The notes: generated by a model not told the origin, from the letters alone. Shown: positions 10,949-20,789, counted from the stretch's first letter. The stretch is DNA of 64,000 bases from Okapia johnstoni (GCA_024291935.2 CM044315.1:75746385-75810384); one strand, 5' to 3'. Made by a program: numbers and translations.

Positions 10949-11044
10949 TCTCTCCCAGGTGACCTTCAAGCACAGAGACTAGTACAGAGTAAGTGCTTGG
11001 TGAGTATTCAACAAGTGAATGAAACAATGAACTTTAACTTCCAA
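10949..11044. repeat. 96-bp inverted repeat, left arm
   Basis: Reverse complement of 11357-11452 with 3 mismatches in 96 (about 97% identity). It begins exactly at the BovB copy B 5' end and includes an L2 3' tail plus about 20 bp of non-L2 flank (attttggaag side), so it is not just a second L2 end. Confidence 0.95.
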
Positions 11045-11356
11045 ATTTTGGTGATGCAGTAACAATAGGCAACAGTTGCTGGAGTGAAATGCTTGAGTAG
11101 GTGACAGCAGAAGGGATCTGGTAGGGGAAATGAACAGGTAGATGGGTAGAGGGGGTGGCCTTAGAGAGGGGCAGGGAACATTAGTAACAAGAGGAGAAGT
11201 GGAGTTTGTGAGTTTACTTGTAAGTACCTGGGTGGATGTGATATTGGGCTTTTATGTTCTTCATGTTGCTTTCCTGGTGAAATCATAAGCAAGGTCATTA
11301 GCTTAGATGAGTTAGTTCCTGTACCACATCAGTGTTGTCTCTGTTGGGACACACTG
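11045..11356 (-). mobile_element. L2 LINE, nested copy 1, fourth piece
   Basis: Resumes antisense L2 ORF2 sequence: gtgatgcagtaacaataggc, acagttgctggagtgaaatg, ggtggccttagagaggggca, cttcatgttgctttcctggt, tcataagcaaggtcattagc. Compared with the L2 layout, a few hundred bases between this piece and the one ending at 7042 are absent. It also forms the spacer of the inverted repeat. Confidence 0.75.
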
Positions 11357-11452
11357 TTGGAAGTTAAAGTTCATTATTTCATTCAATTGTTGAATACTCA
11401 CCAAGCACTTACTCTGTACCAGTCTCTGTGCTTGAAGGTCACCTGGGAGAGA
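11357..11452. repeat. 96-bp inverted repeat, right arm
   Basis: Partner of 10949-11044. This arm reads straight on into L2 sequence at 11453, so it is the likely original and the left arm the copy. Confidence 0.95.
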
Positions 11453-11759
11453 CAGATGCATAAACATAAACTTTCCAGGATGGCAAGCATGTGCATGGAG
11501 TTAAACATGGAAAAGAAAAATAATTATCTTGGCATGAGAAAGTCTAGAAATGATTCAGAGGAAAGATGGAAACTGAGTTAGATGTAGCATGATAAGAATA
11601 AATGGGAAAAGGAAGGAAAGTCATCCTAGACCCAGGGAATAGCATGAGCAAAGGCTTCTAAGAGTGAAAGACAAAGAAAATTCTGGGTATTTGGAGACCA
11701 TGTTTGAAAACTGGCCTTGTGAATAGACAGGTGGTTTGTACCATTCTGTGAAGGGCCTT
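11377..11759 (-). mobile_element. L2 LINE copy 2, first piece (3' end)
   Basis: Antisense L2 3' end: cattcaattgttgaatactc, aagcacttactctgtaccag, cctgggagagacagatgc. Continues to the BovB copy C insertion; its last 14 bases (11746-11759) are the target duplication. Confidence 0.75.
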
Positions 11760-13005
11760 TGCTCAAAATTCTCCAAGCCAGGCTTTAGCAATACATGAAC
11801 TATGAAATTCCAGATGTTCAAGCTGGATTTAGAAAAGGCAGAGGAACCAGAGATCAAATTGCCAACATCCACTGGATCATCGAAAAAGCAAGAGAGTCCC
11901 AGAAAAACATCTATTTCTGCTTTATTGACTATGCTAAAGCCTTTGAATGTGTGGATCACAATAAACTGTGGAAAATTCTTCAAGAGATGGGAATACCAGT
12001 CCACCTGACCTGCTTCTTGAGAAACCTATATGCAGGTCAGGAAGCAACAGTTTGAATGGGACATGGAACAAGAGACAGGTTCCAAATCGGGAAAGGAGTA
12101 TGTCAAGGCTGTATATTGTCACCCTGCTTATTTAACTTATATGCAGAGTACATCATGAGAAACACTGGACTGGAAGAAACACAAGCTGGAATCAAGATTG
12201 CCGGGAGAAATATCAATAAAATAAGATATGCAGATGACACCACCCTTATGGCAGAAAGTGAAGAAGAACTAAAGAGCCTCTTGATGAAAGTGAAAGAGGA
12301 GAGTGAAAAAGCTGGCTTAAAGCTCAACATTCAGAAAACTAAGATCATGGCATCCGGTCCGATCACTTCATGGCAAATAGATGGGGAAACAGTGGAAAAA
12401 GAGGCTGACTTTATTTTGGGGGGCTCCAAAATCACTAAAGATGGTGATTGCAGCCATGAAATTAAAAGACGCTTACTCCTTGGAAGAAAAGTTGTGACCA
12501 ACCTAGATAGCATATTAAAAAGCAGAGACATTACTTTGCCAACAAAGGTCTGTCTAGTCAAGGCTATGGTTTTTCCAGTAGTCATGTATGGATGTGAGAG
12601 TTGGACTATAAAGAAAGCTGAGTGCAGAATTGATGCTTTTGAACTGTGGTGTTGGAGAAGACTCTTGAGAGTCCCTTGGGCTGCAAGGAGATCCAAACAG
12701 TCCATCCTAAAGGAGATCAGTCCTGGGTGTTCATTGGAAGGACTGATGTTGAAGCTGAAACTCTAATACTTTGGCCACCTGATGTGAAGAGCTGACTCAT
12801 TTGAAAAGACCCTGATGCTGGGAAAGATTGAGGGCAGGAGGAGAAGGGGACAACAGAGGATGAGATTGTTGGATGGCATCACTGACTCAATGGACATGAG
12901 TTTGGGTAAACTCTGGGAGTTGGTGATGAACAGGGAGGCCTGACGTGCTGCAATTCATAGGGTCACAAAGAGTCGGACACAACTGAGTGACTGAACTGAA
13001 CTAAA
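11760..13005 (+). mobile_element. BovB LINE, copy C, 5'-truncated, with 14-bp target duplication
   Basis: Forward-strand BovB from mid reverse transcriptase to the 3' end (ctgcaattcatagggtcaca, gagtcggacacaactgagtg, actgaactgaactaa). The 14-bp sequence ctgtgaagggcctt stands at 11746-11759 and again at 13006-13019, a perfect target duplication that fixes both ends. It inserted into L2 copy 2. Its orientation is opposite to copy B, 0.8 kb away. Confidence 0.98.
11795..12990 (+). pseudogene. BovB reverse transcriptase, partial, three nonsense changes (copy C)
   Basis: One forward frame covers most of the polymerase. Motifs in order: RKGRGTRDQIANI, FIDYAKAFECVDHNKLW (about 11925-11970), GKGVCQGCILSPCLFNLYAEY, the catalytic IRYADDTTLMA (the YADD tetrad is 12227-12238), then the conserved KIMASGPITSWQIDGETVE and MYGCESWTIKKAE. 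Only base substitutions break it: TGA at 12053-12055, TAA at 12764-12766 and a TGA soon after 12780. The start is lost by 5' truncation and the endonuclease is absent, so it cannot move by itself. Confidence 0.9.
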
Positions 13006-13190
13006 CTGTGAAGGGCCTTATATGTCAGACTGAGGAGCTGAGACAGTGAAAGACTGTGAATATTTTAAGCAGGGATGTGCCTCTAACTGCAAAGAGTCTA
13101 AGCAAAGGTGGCCTTGAGTAGGACACACCGTGGTGTCAGGGAAGCTGGGTAGCCTTTTGGATGGACAGAAGGCTAGTGGGGATGAGGGCA
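13006..13190 (-). mobile_element. L2 LINE copy 2, second piece
   Basis: Resumes after the BovB at the second copy of the target duplication. ccttatatgtcagactgagg and ttttaagcagggatgtgcct match antisense L2 order. The end is ill defined. Confidence 0.6.
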
Positions 13191-13650
13191 GAAGGATGCC
13201 CCAGTGGGGTGTGGAGGATCCTGACTTAGCCCTCTGAGGACAGACATTTCTCCCTGCGTTGGGAAGTGGCTCCCCATTGACATGCAGAAAGCACTGCCCG
13301 CTTTAGAGCTTTTAATAAAAATGGAAAATATGGGTTTGTGTGATGCTTTTAATCATTTTGGAATTGTAAAGAGCTCTGGGCTTTGGGGGCTGGGATGGCC
13401 CTGTGTGAACATAAATTAGCCTGAGTAGCTCGTGCTGTTTATAGGCACTATTTGCTGTAAATTTGGTTCTGTTACCGGAATCCTGTGTCATCCACATAGC
13501 CCTCAGCCTCAGCATGCCTCCTCTTGAAAACTGCAAGGGTGACTTTTGGCTTTGGCTTCCAGTTAGGAGGGTCACGAACTCCAAGCTGAATTAGGGAGGT
13601 TTTCATTAATAAACTAGTGTGATCTTTAATTTGCTCACAAGAGCCTTTAG
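13191..13650. other. No gene; unassigned sequence
   Basis: No repeat recognised. A reverse-strand frame at 13312-13584 has no identifiable domain. Confidence 0.4.
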
Positions 13651-13850
13651 TTATCACCAAGGGCTTGAACCACGTGTTAGACTGACCCAGGGTAGGATAC
13701 TGACTCTGCCTCCTTGCTACCCATGGGACTGTCAGAAAGACCCCTGACTCCTTCCAGTCTCAGTCCTCACCTGTTAAAAGCGGTAGTTATAATATAGATA
13801 TAAAGCTCCTGACATAGATTCAGTCCATGGTACACTCTCTACAAACACTG
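13651..13850 (+). mobile_element. MIR SINE
   Basis: ttagactgacccagggtagg, atactgactctgcctccttg, ctcagtcctcacctgttaaa follow the MIR sense order (core, then tail). Confidence 0.55.
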
Positions 13851-13954
13851 GCTTGCTCTCCCTGTCCCATGCTCACCTCCCCAGCAGGAATAGGCAGAAA
13901 TGAGCCATTGTGTTCTCTATAAACAGGTTGGTCCATGGCCAAGAGCACACGTTA

Positions 13955-14345
13955 GCAACTTGTCTATCACTGATCTCTTCAGTGGCTCCCAGTGTCCTCA
14001 AGAATGAAATGCATACTCTTACATAAGACAAAGGAGACTCTATAATATGCCCTCAAGCCTTTCAGGACCATCTCCACACACCCCTCTTTGTCCTCTACTC
14101 TCCAGTCATATCAGAACATTCACTACTCCCGAGGTACATATGTGCTTTCTCATCTCTGAGTCTTTGCTCATCCAGAAGCCTTTGCCTGGACCCCTCAGCT
14201 CTCCTTCCCTCTTCTCCACCTGGAAAAATTCCACTCACCCTACAAAAAAACAGTCTTAAGGCCTTCTCCTCAGGAAACTACCCAGATGCCTCATTTAGAC
14301 TATTGTTCTCTTCTCTGGCACCCATGATACTTTTCTGTCATATTT
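13955..14345 (+). mobile_element. L2 LINE, ORF2 end and 3' UTR
   Basis: Sense L2: ttcagtggctcccagtgtcc, tcaagaatgaaatgcatact, agcctttcaggaccatctcc, agcctttgcctggacccc, ccacctggaaaaattccact, ggccttctcctcaggaaact. This is the opposite strand of the same L2 region found at 6.1 kb. Confidence 0.8.
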
Positions 14346-14559
14346 TATTTTTTCTGCTGACTTTGATGGGAGATGATGGTGCATAGGCTAAAATCCCTTG
14401 CCATCTTCAAACATCTCCCAATATTCTAGAACTAGGGAATGAGCATGAAAGCTAATATGGCAGTTTCAATAAGAACCTGTGGTTGACTAAGCTGTCTGAA
14501 GATGCTGTTAGAGAAGCGTGAAGCTAACAAGCTTTAGAGCATTGTTATTCCCTCATAGC

Positions 14560-14670
14560 ATCCTGGAACCCTTAAAGAGGTACACATTTGACAGTGAAGA
14601 AACAATGGTTCTGAGTTAGGAAGTGGTAGAGCTGAACATCCATCTCCTTTTCCACCATGGCACACTGTCT
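14560..14670 (-). mobile_element. Probable MIR fragment
   Basis: acatttgacagtgaagaaac, atggttctgagttaggaag and tggtagagctgaacatcc resemble antisense MIR (cagatgaggaaactgagg .. agtggcagagcc). Confidence 0.45.
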
Positions 14671-15465
14671 CATTCAAAAATGTCTGTGAAGCAGCAGTCC
14701 TCCAGTCCCTAGTATGGGCTGCACTTGCTTCCTGTGGCCTAGGGCCCCACACTCAGATCCCTAGCACTTGGGATTTCAAACTCTGTGGTTTCTATCTTAA
14801 AACTCTTAGTAATTTTATCTTTGAATTTGTGTTTTATAATCATAATCTGATGGAGATAACAAAGCCATATACCAGAGGCTTGGAGCCTAGGTTCATGCAC
14901 CGTCTGGCCTCCCACCACCCCCATACCTCTTCAGACTGGGTTCTTGGCCACCTTCTTCCTCAGATGCTGGAAATCTAGACCCCACCCAGCTTCCCCTTTC
15001 CTGGGATAGCAGTTCCAGGGTATATTCAGTAGACAATTCAGCAGGGTAAAGTACTGGAACAAACTGGGTTCCCCCCACCCCGACCTGCTGCCATGCCAGT
15101 CCCAGTGTGAGAATTGCAGTACTCTTGGGGATTGCCATCTGGAGTGGATTAGAGCAGCTGGCCCATGGGAATGAGAATGTCTGTCTGGAGCTCCCTGTAC
15201 TCAGTTGGCAGTGGGGGGAGGAGGTAGAATAGGAGAAGGCATTCCCAGCAGCCAGTGGGCCAAGCAAACTTGAGCACCCAGTCTCATGGTGGAGCCCCAG
15301 AACAACCATAATGGTTTGCACTCACCCCGCTACTATCCCCATGCCTGAGAGAGCATACCATTAAAAAGCAAATAAAAAAACTACCATGACAGGTAGGGAG
15401 AGAAATACTAGAAGGAGGAAAAGGCTTTATACTTTATTGCCTATAATGCCACTTTCATCCTTCTT
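14671..15465. other. No gene; unassigned sequence
   Basis: A 142-codon reverse-strand frame (14893-15321) is present but has no domain, membrane segment or similarity I recognise, and no splice or promoter context. Treated as a chance frame. Confidence 0.4.
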
Positions 15466-15470
15466 TATAC

Positions 15471-15535
<65 letters not shown>
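15466..15535. repeat. (AT)n microsatellite
   Basis: About 35 AT units with one GT interruption near 15487. Confidence 0.95.
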
Positions 15536-15537
<2 letters not shown>

Positions 15538-15620
15538 CTTCCCTGGTAGCTCTGACAGGTTACAGTCCATGGAGTCACAAAGAGTTGGACATGACCGAGA
15601 GACTAAGCACAGCACAGCAC
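15536..15620 (+). mobile_element. Bov-tA SINE with internal deletion
   Basis: Head ggcttccctggtagctctga is joined directly to the 3' part ggttacagtccatggagtca, caaagagttggacatgaccg, leaving out the central 100 or so bases. Confidence 0.85.
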
Positions 15621-15708
15621 ATGTATGTGTGTGTGTGTATACATATATATGTATATACACATATTGTGTGTGTATATACATATACACACATATATTTGTG
15701 TGTGTGTT
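15621..15708. repeat. (TG)n/(TA)n compound microsatellite
   Basis: Alternating TGTG, TATA and CACA runs at the tail of the Bov-tA piece. Confidence 0.9.
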
Positions 15709-15711
15709 TAA

Positions 15712-16027
15712 TTAAATAATTTTATTTATGGCTTCACTGGGTCCTTGTTGCTTTCCACAGGCTTTCTCCACTTGCAGCAAACAAGGGCTACTCTTCATTA
15801 TGGTGTAATGTTTCTCATTGCAGAGGCTTCTCTTGTTGAGAAAAACAGGCTCTAGGCACCCAGGCTTCAGCAGTTGTGGCTCCTGGGCTCTGGAATGCAG
15901 GCTCAGTAGTTGTAGCACATGGGCTCAGTTGCTCCAAGGCATGTAGAATCTTCCCAGACCATGGATCGAACCCTTGTCCCCTGCATTGGCAAGTGGATTA
16001 TTATCCACTGTACCACCAGGGAAGTCT
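15712..16027 (-). mobile_element. CHR-type SINE, near full length
   Basis: Antisense CHR: ttttatttatggcttcactg, ttctccacttgcagcaaaca, cttctcttgttgagaaaaac, tcagtagttgtagcacatg, gggctcagttgctccaaggc, tagaatcttcccagaccatg, tcccctgcattggcaagtgg, accaccagggaagtct. Confidence 0.92.
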
Positions 16028-16224
16028 AATTCTGCTTTCTGAATAAGGAGCTCTGCACTGTTATTTTGCACTGGGCTCAATAAGGTGTGTAACCAATCCT
16101 GGTGCTTGGCCCTGTGCTGGGCACCAGGGCTACAGATTTGAGTACATATAACTTCCACCTTCAAGGTGGCTGTTGGGTCTGCAGTTTGGACTAGTTGGAA
16201 ATAGGGACATCTTTTCTTTAAGGG

Positions 16225-16511
16225 TAGTTTTAGGCTTTGCAGGCCAACCAATCTCTGTCACAACTCAGCCCCACCTTTGTAGCATAAAAGGATCATAGAG
16301 AGTATGTAAAAGAATGTGGGCGGCTGTGTTCCAATAAGACTTTATTTATGGACATTGAAATTTGAATTCCATATAATTCTCACATCACAAAATATTATTT
16401 TTCTCTTTATATGTTTTCAGTAATTTGAAAATACATAAACAACGTTAGCTGTGGACTATGCAGAAACAGGCAGCAAGCTAGCTTTGGCGAGTAGGCTGCA
16501 GCTTGCTGACC
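16225..16511 (+). mobile_element. hAT-type non-autonomous DNA transposon relic
   Basis: Order taggctttgcaggcc, gtgggcggctgtgttccaat, aagactttatttatggacat, aaaacaggcag-type block (agaaacaggcagcaag) and ctgcagcttgctgacc. This matches an old mammalian element whose consensus ends in tttgccgacccctg; I recall it as FordPrefect-like, but the name is uncertain. A second piece of the same family lies at 60108-60285. Confidence 0.6.
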
Positions 16512-16715
16512 TTGAACTAGATGAACTCTAAGAGTCTTCTAGCACTCACTCAGGTGAGTTTCAGAGAGCTGAATCTTTATTCTCACTTTCCTTTTTCCTG
16601 TTGTTGTTCTGGGTTTCTCTCTCTCTCTCTCCATATGTATATATTTTTTTTTCTCACTCTCTCTCTCACAAGTTCTCCTTTTTGCACTTACTTTCACTCT
16701 CTCTACGTATACACT

Positions 16716-16773
<58 letters not shown>

Positions 16774-17299
16774 CTGATTTAAAAACCACTGATAGAACCA
16801 TCTCAACACAAGGAGCTTTTTTTTCTTTCAACTGATATAAGTAATGGAGCCAGTGCGCTTTCTTCATAAGAGGCCAGCAGCTGAATTCTTGCTCTCCTCA
16901 TAATTACAAAATCATTGAAGCAGAGACAAGAGGGAATCCAATGTAGTGCTCTACTTGCAAAGAGAAAATATTGATACATTTAGGGACATAATAGTCAGAT
17001 TAAGAAAGCATGTCCTCTATTCTCTGCTCCATCTATCTGCACAGACACATCTTTTAAATGTGTTTTTGAATAGGATACAAACGCGATATTCAGACAAGCA
17101 GTGGACAGTTGTCACCATCTGCCATCTGCCCACACATAGGAGCTGGCTCAGGGAAGAAAAGATTTGACTCAGAGAAACTGCAGTGCTTCATAAAAAGAAT
17201 GCAAATAATTCATTATATTTTCTTATTCACCTACCATGTGCTCATAACTAGAAGACTATTAGGAGCAAAGGAGTGTGATATTATAAAAACAGAATGAAC
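16512..17299. other. No gene; simple repeats and unassigned sequence
   Basis: Contains a short (TC)n at 16615-16631 and the (CA)24 array. The rest is unassigned; 17200-17245 faintly resembles an antisense L2 end. Confidence 0.4.
16719..16766. repeat. (CA)24 microsatellite
   Basis: Uninterrupted CA dinucleotides over 48 bases. Confidence 0.97.
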
Positions 17300-17525
17300 T
17301 TCTAGAATCGTTAGACTTGAGTTTGAATCCCTGGGCTGGAACTGCTTAGCTATGCTGCCTAGAAAAAGTAACTGAAACTCTCTGGGCTACCATTTCCTCA
17401 TCTGTATAAGAAAGGCGATGCCTCTGTTCCAGGTTTGTTAACAAGAATTAGTGATTTGAGCTAAGAGAAAAAGAGTGCAAAGTACAGTACCTGACACATG
17501 ATAGGCATTTGCTCAGTGGTGGCAG
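17300..17525 (+). mobile_element. MIR SINE
   Basis: ttagacttgagtttgaatcc, ctctgggctaccatttcctc, atctgtataagaaaggcgat, gtacctgacacatgatagg, catttgctcag: full sense MIR order. Confidence 0.85.
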
Positions 17526-17577
17526 CAGGAATTTCATTCTTGAGGCCACTGAAGCCTCTGAAGAGCTCAGTGATGGA

Positions 17578-17772
17578 GAGAGTGTTAGTCACTCTATCAT
17601 GTCCGATTCTCTGTGAACCCATGAACTGTAGCCTGCCAGTCTCCTCTGTCCATGGAATTCTCCAGATTAGAATCCTGGAGTGGGTAGCCATTCTCTTCTC
17701 CAAGGGATCTTTCCAACCCAGGGATCGAACTTGGGTCTCCCACATTGCAGGCAGATTCTTTTCAACATGAGC
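17578..17772 (-). mobile_element. Bov-tA SINE
   Basis: Antisense: tatcatgtccgattctctgt, tgaactgtagcctgccagtc, gagtgggtagccattctctt, cccagggatcgaacttgggt, cacattgcaggcagattctt. Confidence 0.92.
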
Positions 17773-18094
17773 CAGAAGTCAAACCTGGGTATGATTGCAA
17801 AGCCCACGCTTGGTAGCCACAGAATGCTGGTAAAGTAGGTGGCCTGGAGCAGGGGACCCTGTAGGGGGCTACAGCTGGGAAAATAAAGACTTGAGCAACT
17901 ACAAAGAATGCCTTGCTCTTCATTTTTTGGTGAGCACACCTTCTTTTTATTGTTTATTCCACCAGTCATTCAACGTATGGTGGGCAAGAACATTCAACAA
18001 CTTAAAGTAACTACCGAAAACAACAGTTGAAAAAGCCCTGACCTCTTAGATCATGCTCTGTTTGCCAGCTCTACAGTTTCTGATTCTGCTCATT
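17773..18094. other. No gene; unassigned sequence
   Basis: No recognised repeat or coding frame. Confidence 0.4.
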
Positions 18095-18126
18095 TCTTAA
18101 TTCATTCAAGTGTATTTGTTGAGCAT
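18095..18126 (-). mobile_element. L2 LINE 3' end, copy 3, first piece
   Basis: ttcattcaagtgtatttgtt gagcat: antisense L2 tail, interrupted by the MaLR LTR and resuming at 18535 with tttactctgtgccatgcgc. Confidence 0.7.
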
Positions 18127-18530
18127 TGTCTTAGTCTGTTTGAGCCGCTATAACAAAAATGTCATAGACGGGAGCTTTTAAACAACAGAAATGTATTTCT
18201 CACAGTTCTGGAGGCTGGCAGTCCAAGATCAAGGCACCAACAGATTCAGTGTCTGGTGAGAAACTGCATCCTGGTTCATAAACTTCTTCTTGTAACCTCA
18301 CATAGGGAAAGTGGCAAGAGATCTCTCTGGGGTCTCTTTTGTGTACTTAGTCGGGTCTCTATTATAAGGACATTAATTCCTTATAATGGAATTCCATTAT
18401 ACACAATTAATTCCTTATATATGAGGGCTCTGCCCTCAACACACAGTAACCTCCCAAAGCCTCTACCTCCAAATACCATCACATTAGTTTTCAGCATGTG
18501 AATTTTGGGGAGACACACATTCAGTCTACA
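18127..18530 (-). mobile_element. ERVL-MaLR solo LTR
   Basis: Antisense MaLR LTR: ttagtctgtttgagccgcta, taacaaaaatgtcatagacg, gtatttctcacagttctgga, ggctggcagtccaagatcaa, ctctctggggtctcttttgt, cctccaaataccatcacatt, gaattttggggagacac, cattcagtctaca. Begins TG and ends CA. No internal sequence. A local duplication and a palindrome lie at 18372-18419. Confidence 0.88.
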
Positions 18531-18534
18531 TCTG

Positions 18535-18935
18535 GCATTTACTCTGTGCCATGCGCTATGATTAAATGCTGGGGCTGCAATAGTGAGTGAAATGGTTTTT
18601 ACCTTTAAGGAGCTCACAGTTGAATGAGAAAATAAGTAGACAAGTGTAGGATGGTAGCCAAAGCGCTTTGACAGCACAAAAGAATGGCATCTTAAACAAT
18701 CCAGGGGGTCAGATAAGGCTTAATGATGGAGATAACCTTTAAACTGAGATTTGAAAAAGGAGTGAAAAGTAGCTCACCAAGGAAAGATTGTGACAGGAAG
18801 GATGTGGCAGGCAAAGGGAACAGCGTATAAAAAGGCATGAGGACTATACTTTCAGGGGTCATCACAACCATCTGATGGTTGTCAGAGAGGACAGGGGTGG
18901 GGGAATAAAATGGGTGAAGGGAGCCAAGAAGTTTC
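18535..18935 (-). mobile_element. L2 LINE copy 3, second piece
   Basis: gcatttactctgtgccatgc, ttaaggagctcacagttgaa, cagataaggcttaatgatgg, ctttaaactgagatttgaa, aaagggaacagcgtataaaa follow antisense L2 order. Confidence 0.8.
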
Positions 18936-18944
18936 TGATTTTAA

Positions 18945-19202
18945 AATAAGTTTTAAGCCATGGGGATGGTGACTAGAGTCAATAATTTTGTATTGCATTT
19001 TTGAAAGTTGCTAAGAGAGTAAACCTTAAAAGTCCCCATCACAGGAAAAAATACAAATTTGTATGGTGACAAATGGTAATTAGAACTTATGGTGGCAATC
19101 ATTTCCCAACATATACAAATATCTAATCATTGTTGTACACCTAAAATTAATATGTTATATGTCAATTATACCTCAATGAAAAAAAGGAAAAAGAAAAAGA
19201 CA
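18945..19202 (+). mobile_element. Old L1 3' UTR with A-rich tail, inserted in L2 copy 3
   Basis: ccatggggatggtgactaga, cattttgtattgcattttt-type block, ttgaaagttgctaagagagt, atcatttcccaacatataca, tcattgttgtacacctaaaa, tgtcaattatacctcaatga, then an A/G-rich tail: the standard 3' end of L1MA-like elements. Confidence 0.85.
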
Positions 19203-19209
19203 TGGGGGC

Positions 19210-19455
19210 AAGAGGAAAGCATGGTGTGCTGGGGACTAAAGGTGATCCACATGGAGCCTGGTCTAGGAGCAGAGTGGCAGCAAGATTGGAGGCTACGGAA
19301 GCTGGCAGAGCAGAGTGAGAGTGCTAGGTGCTTTCGACATTATTGTTTTATCAATGGAGAATTTTAAAGAGAGTAGCACATTTGCATTTTTGAAACTTCA
19401 CTCTGGTTGCAGGGTAGAGCATAGGTTGAGGGGAAGTGAAACTAGAAGCAGGGAG
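19210..19455 (-). mobile_element. L2 LINE copy 3, third piece
   Basis: aggagcagagtggcagcaag, ttttaaagagagtagcacat, cttcactctggttgcagggt, agaagcagggagaccaact resume antisense L2 order after the L1 insertion. Confidence 0.7.
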
Positions 19456-19464
19456 ACCAACTCC

Positions 19465-19605
19465 TAACTTTGTGATCATGGATAAATCACCTTTCTGATC
19501 CTCAGTAGTCTTTATCTAGAAAATAGAATTATGAAATACACCTCATAATGTTGTGGGACTTAAGCAAGTCAATATAAACAAAATTCCTGTTCCAGGTAAG
19601 TTCTT
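19465..19605 (+). mobile_element. MIR SINE, tail half
   Basis: gtgatcatggataaatcacc, tctgatcctcagtagtcttt, atctagaaaatagaattatg, cacctcataatgttgtggga. Confidence 0.65.
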
Positions 19606-20345
19606 CTCTGTGCCCACTTCCCATTTTGCCCAAGGCTTAACACAGAGCCTCGTATAAAATTCATGCTAAAAAATCTGCATCTGTGTCTGGCTGAGTGACT
19701 ACTGTCTTCTGGAAGCTGCGACAGGGACAGCCTAAAGGCAGCTTTAGATAGGGAGTAGACGGCTACGATTGCCTAGATCCTAACTAAAACAAATCTTTCC
19801 CTCAAATTCTTGGAAGGAAACATGTCCACAGAAAACAACCCCCTGCCCAATAAAAGCGCAGACACAAAAACAAAAATCACATACACACACACGTGCGCGC
19901 ACTCAAAATACCTGAAACTTGGTAAACCTCAGTGTGGAACTTCAACCTATATTCTGAGTGAACTCCTCTTGGCCAAATGAGGCCAGCCAGTGTGGCTCCC
20001 TTTCCTCAGGCTTCACGGGAGGTTCTGCCTGGCTTTCTCTGAGGGCAAAGAGAATACCTCTAGGGTAATCCTGCAGAAAATACAGAAAATACCACCCTTT
20101 AAACTTTGGCCCAGTCAGTGCCCTTGATCTCTAGCAGAGCTCCTCAGGCTCAGTGAGAAGTGACATCATTCATCCTTAGAAGGGGATTAAAGGAGGAGGG
20201 GGACTCGGAGCATCCCTAAATCCTCGTGAACCTCTTCTAACCCTGTCTGGATGTGCATTTCCAAGTTTTAGTGGGATCTGTCTTTGACTGAAAAGTTTAA
20301 AAACAGCCTTGTTATTTAGGGAAAGCATTTCATTTGATGCCAAAT
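19606..20345. other. No gene; unassigned sequence
   Basis: Contains a short CA run near 19880. No repeat family or coding frame recognised. Confidence 0.4.
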
Positions 20346-20353
20346 CAGGTCCC

Positions 20354-20541
20354 TGAGTCGGACACGACTGAGCGACTTCACTTTCACTGTTCACTTTAAT
20401 GCACGGGAGAAGGAAATGGCAACACACTGCAGTATTCTTGCCTGGAGAATCCCAGGGACGGTGGAGCCTGGTGGACTGCCGTCTATGGGGTCGCACAGAA
20501 TCGGACACGACTAAAGCGACTTAGCAGCAGCAGCAGCAGCA
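20354..20541 (+). mobile_element. Bov-A2 SINE, 5'-truncated, with 13-bp target duplication
   Basis: Starts inside the first monomer (gtcggacacgactgagcgac), linker cttcactttcactgttcac, complete second monomer and a (CAG)n tail at 20524-20541. caggtccctgagt stands at 20346-20358 and 20540-20552: a perfect 13-bp target duplication, overlapping the element's first and last bases. Confidence 0.95.
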
Positions 20542-20789
20542 GGTCCCTGAGTGAATGTTTCCAGTGCCACCAAAGATGGTGAACCAAGAACAAGAGAGGT
20601 GGTTCTCCCCTCAGAGTTTAAAATGCAAGTAGAACCAAAACCTTAATGCCAGACATGTAATATGAAGAGTCAACTCTCACTATAAGAAAGACAATGCACG
20701 AACAAGATAATGGAAAAGAATTCAAGCCTACGGAATCATCTTTAAAAAAAAAAGACAACATTTACACCATATGATAACTATTACATTAA

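Noticed and set aside
14893..15321. 142-codon reverse-strand frame
   Set aside because: No domain, low-complexity composition typical of chance frames in GC-richer DNA, and no promoter, splice or homology signal that I can see.
15386..15715. Frame with long YI/IY repeats, membrane-like
   Set aside because: It is the translation of AT and TG microsatellites and a SINE piece.
16521..16835. Frame with a TH repeat
   Set aside because: Translation of the (CA)24 microsatellite.
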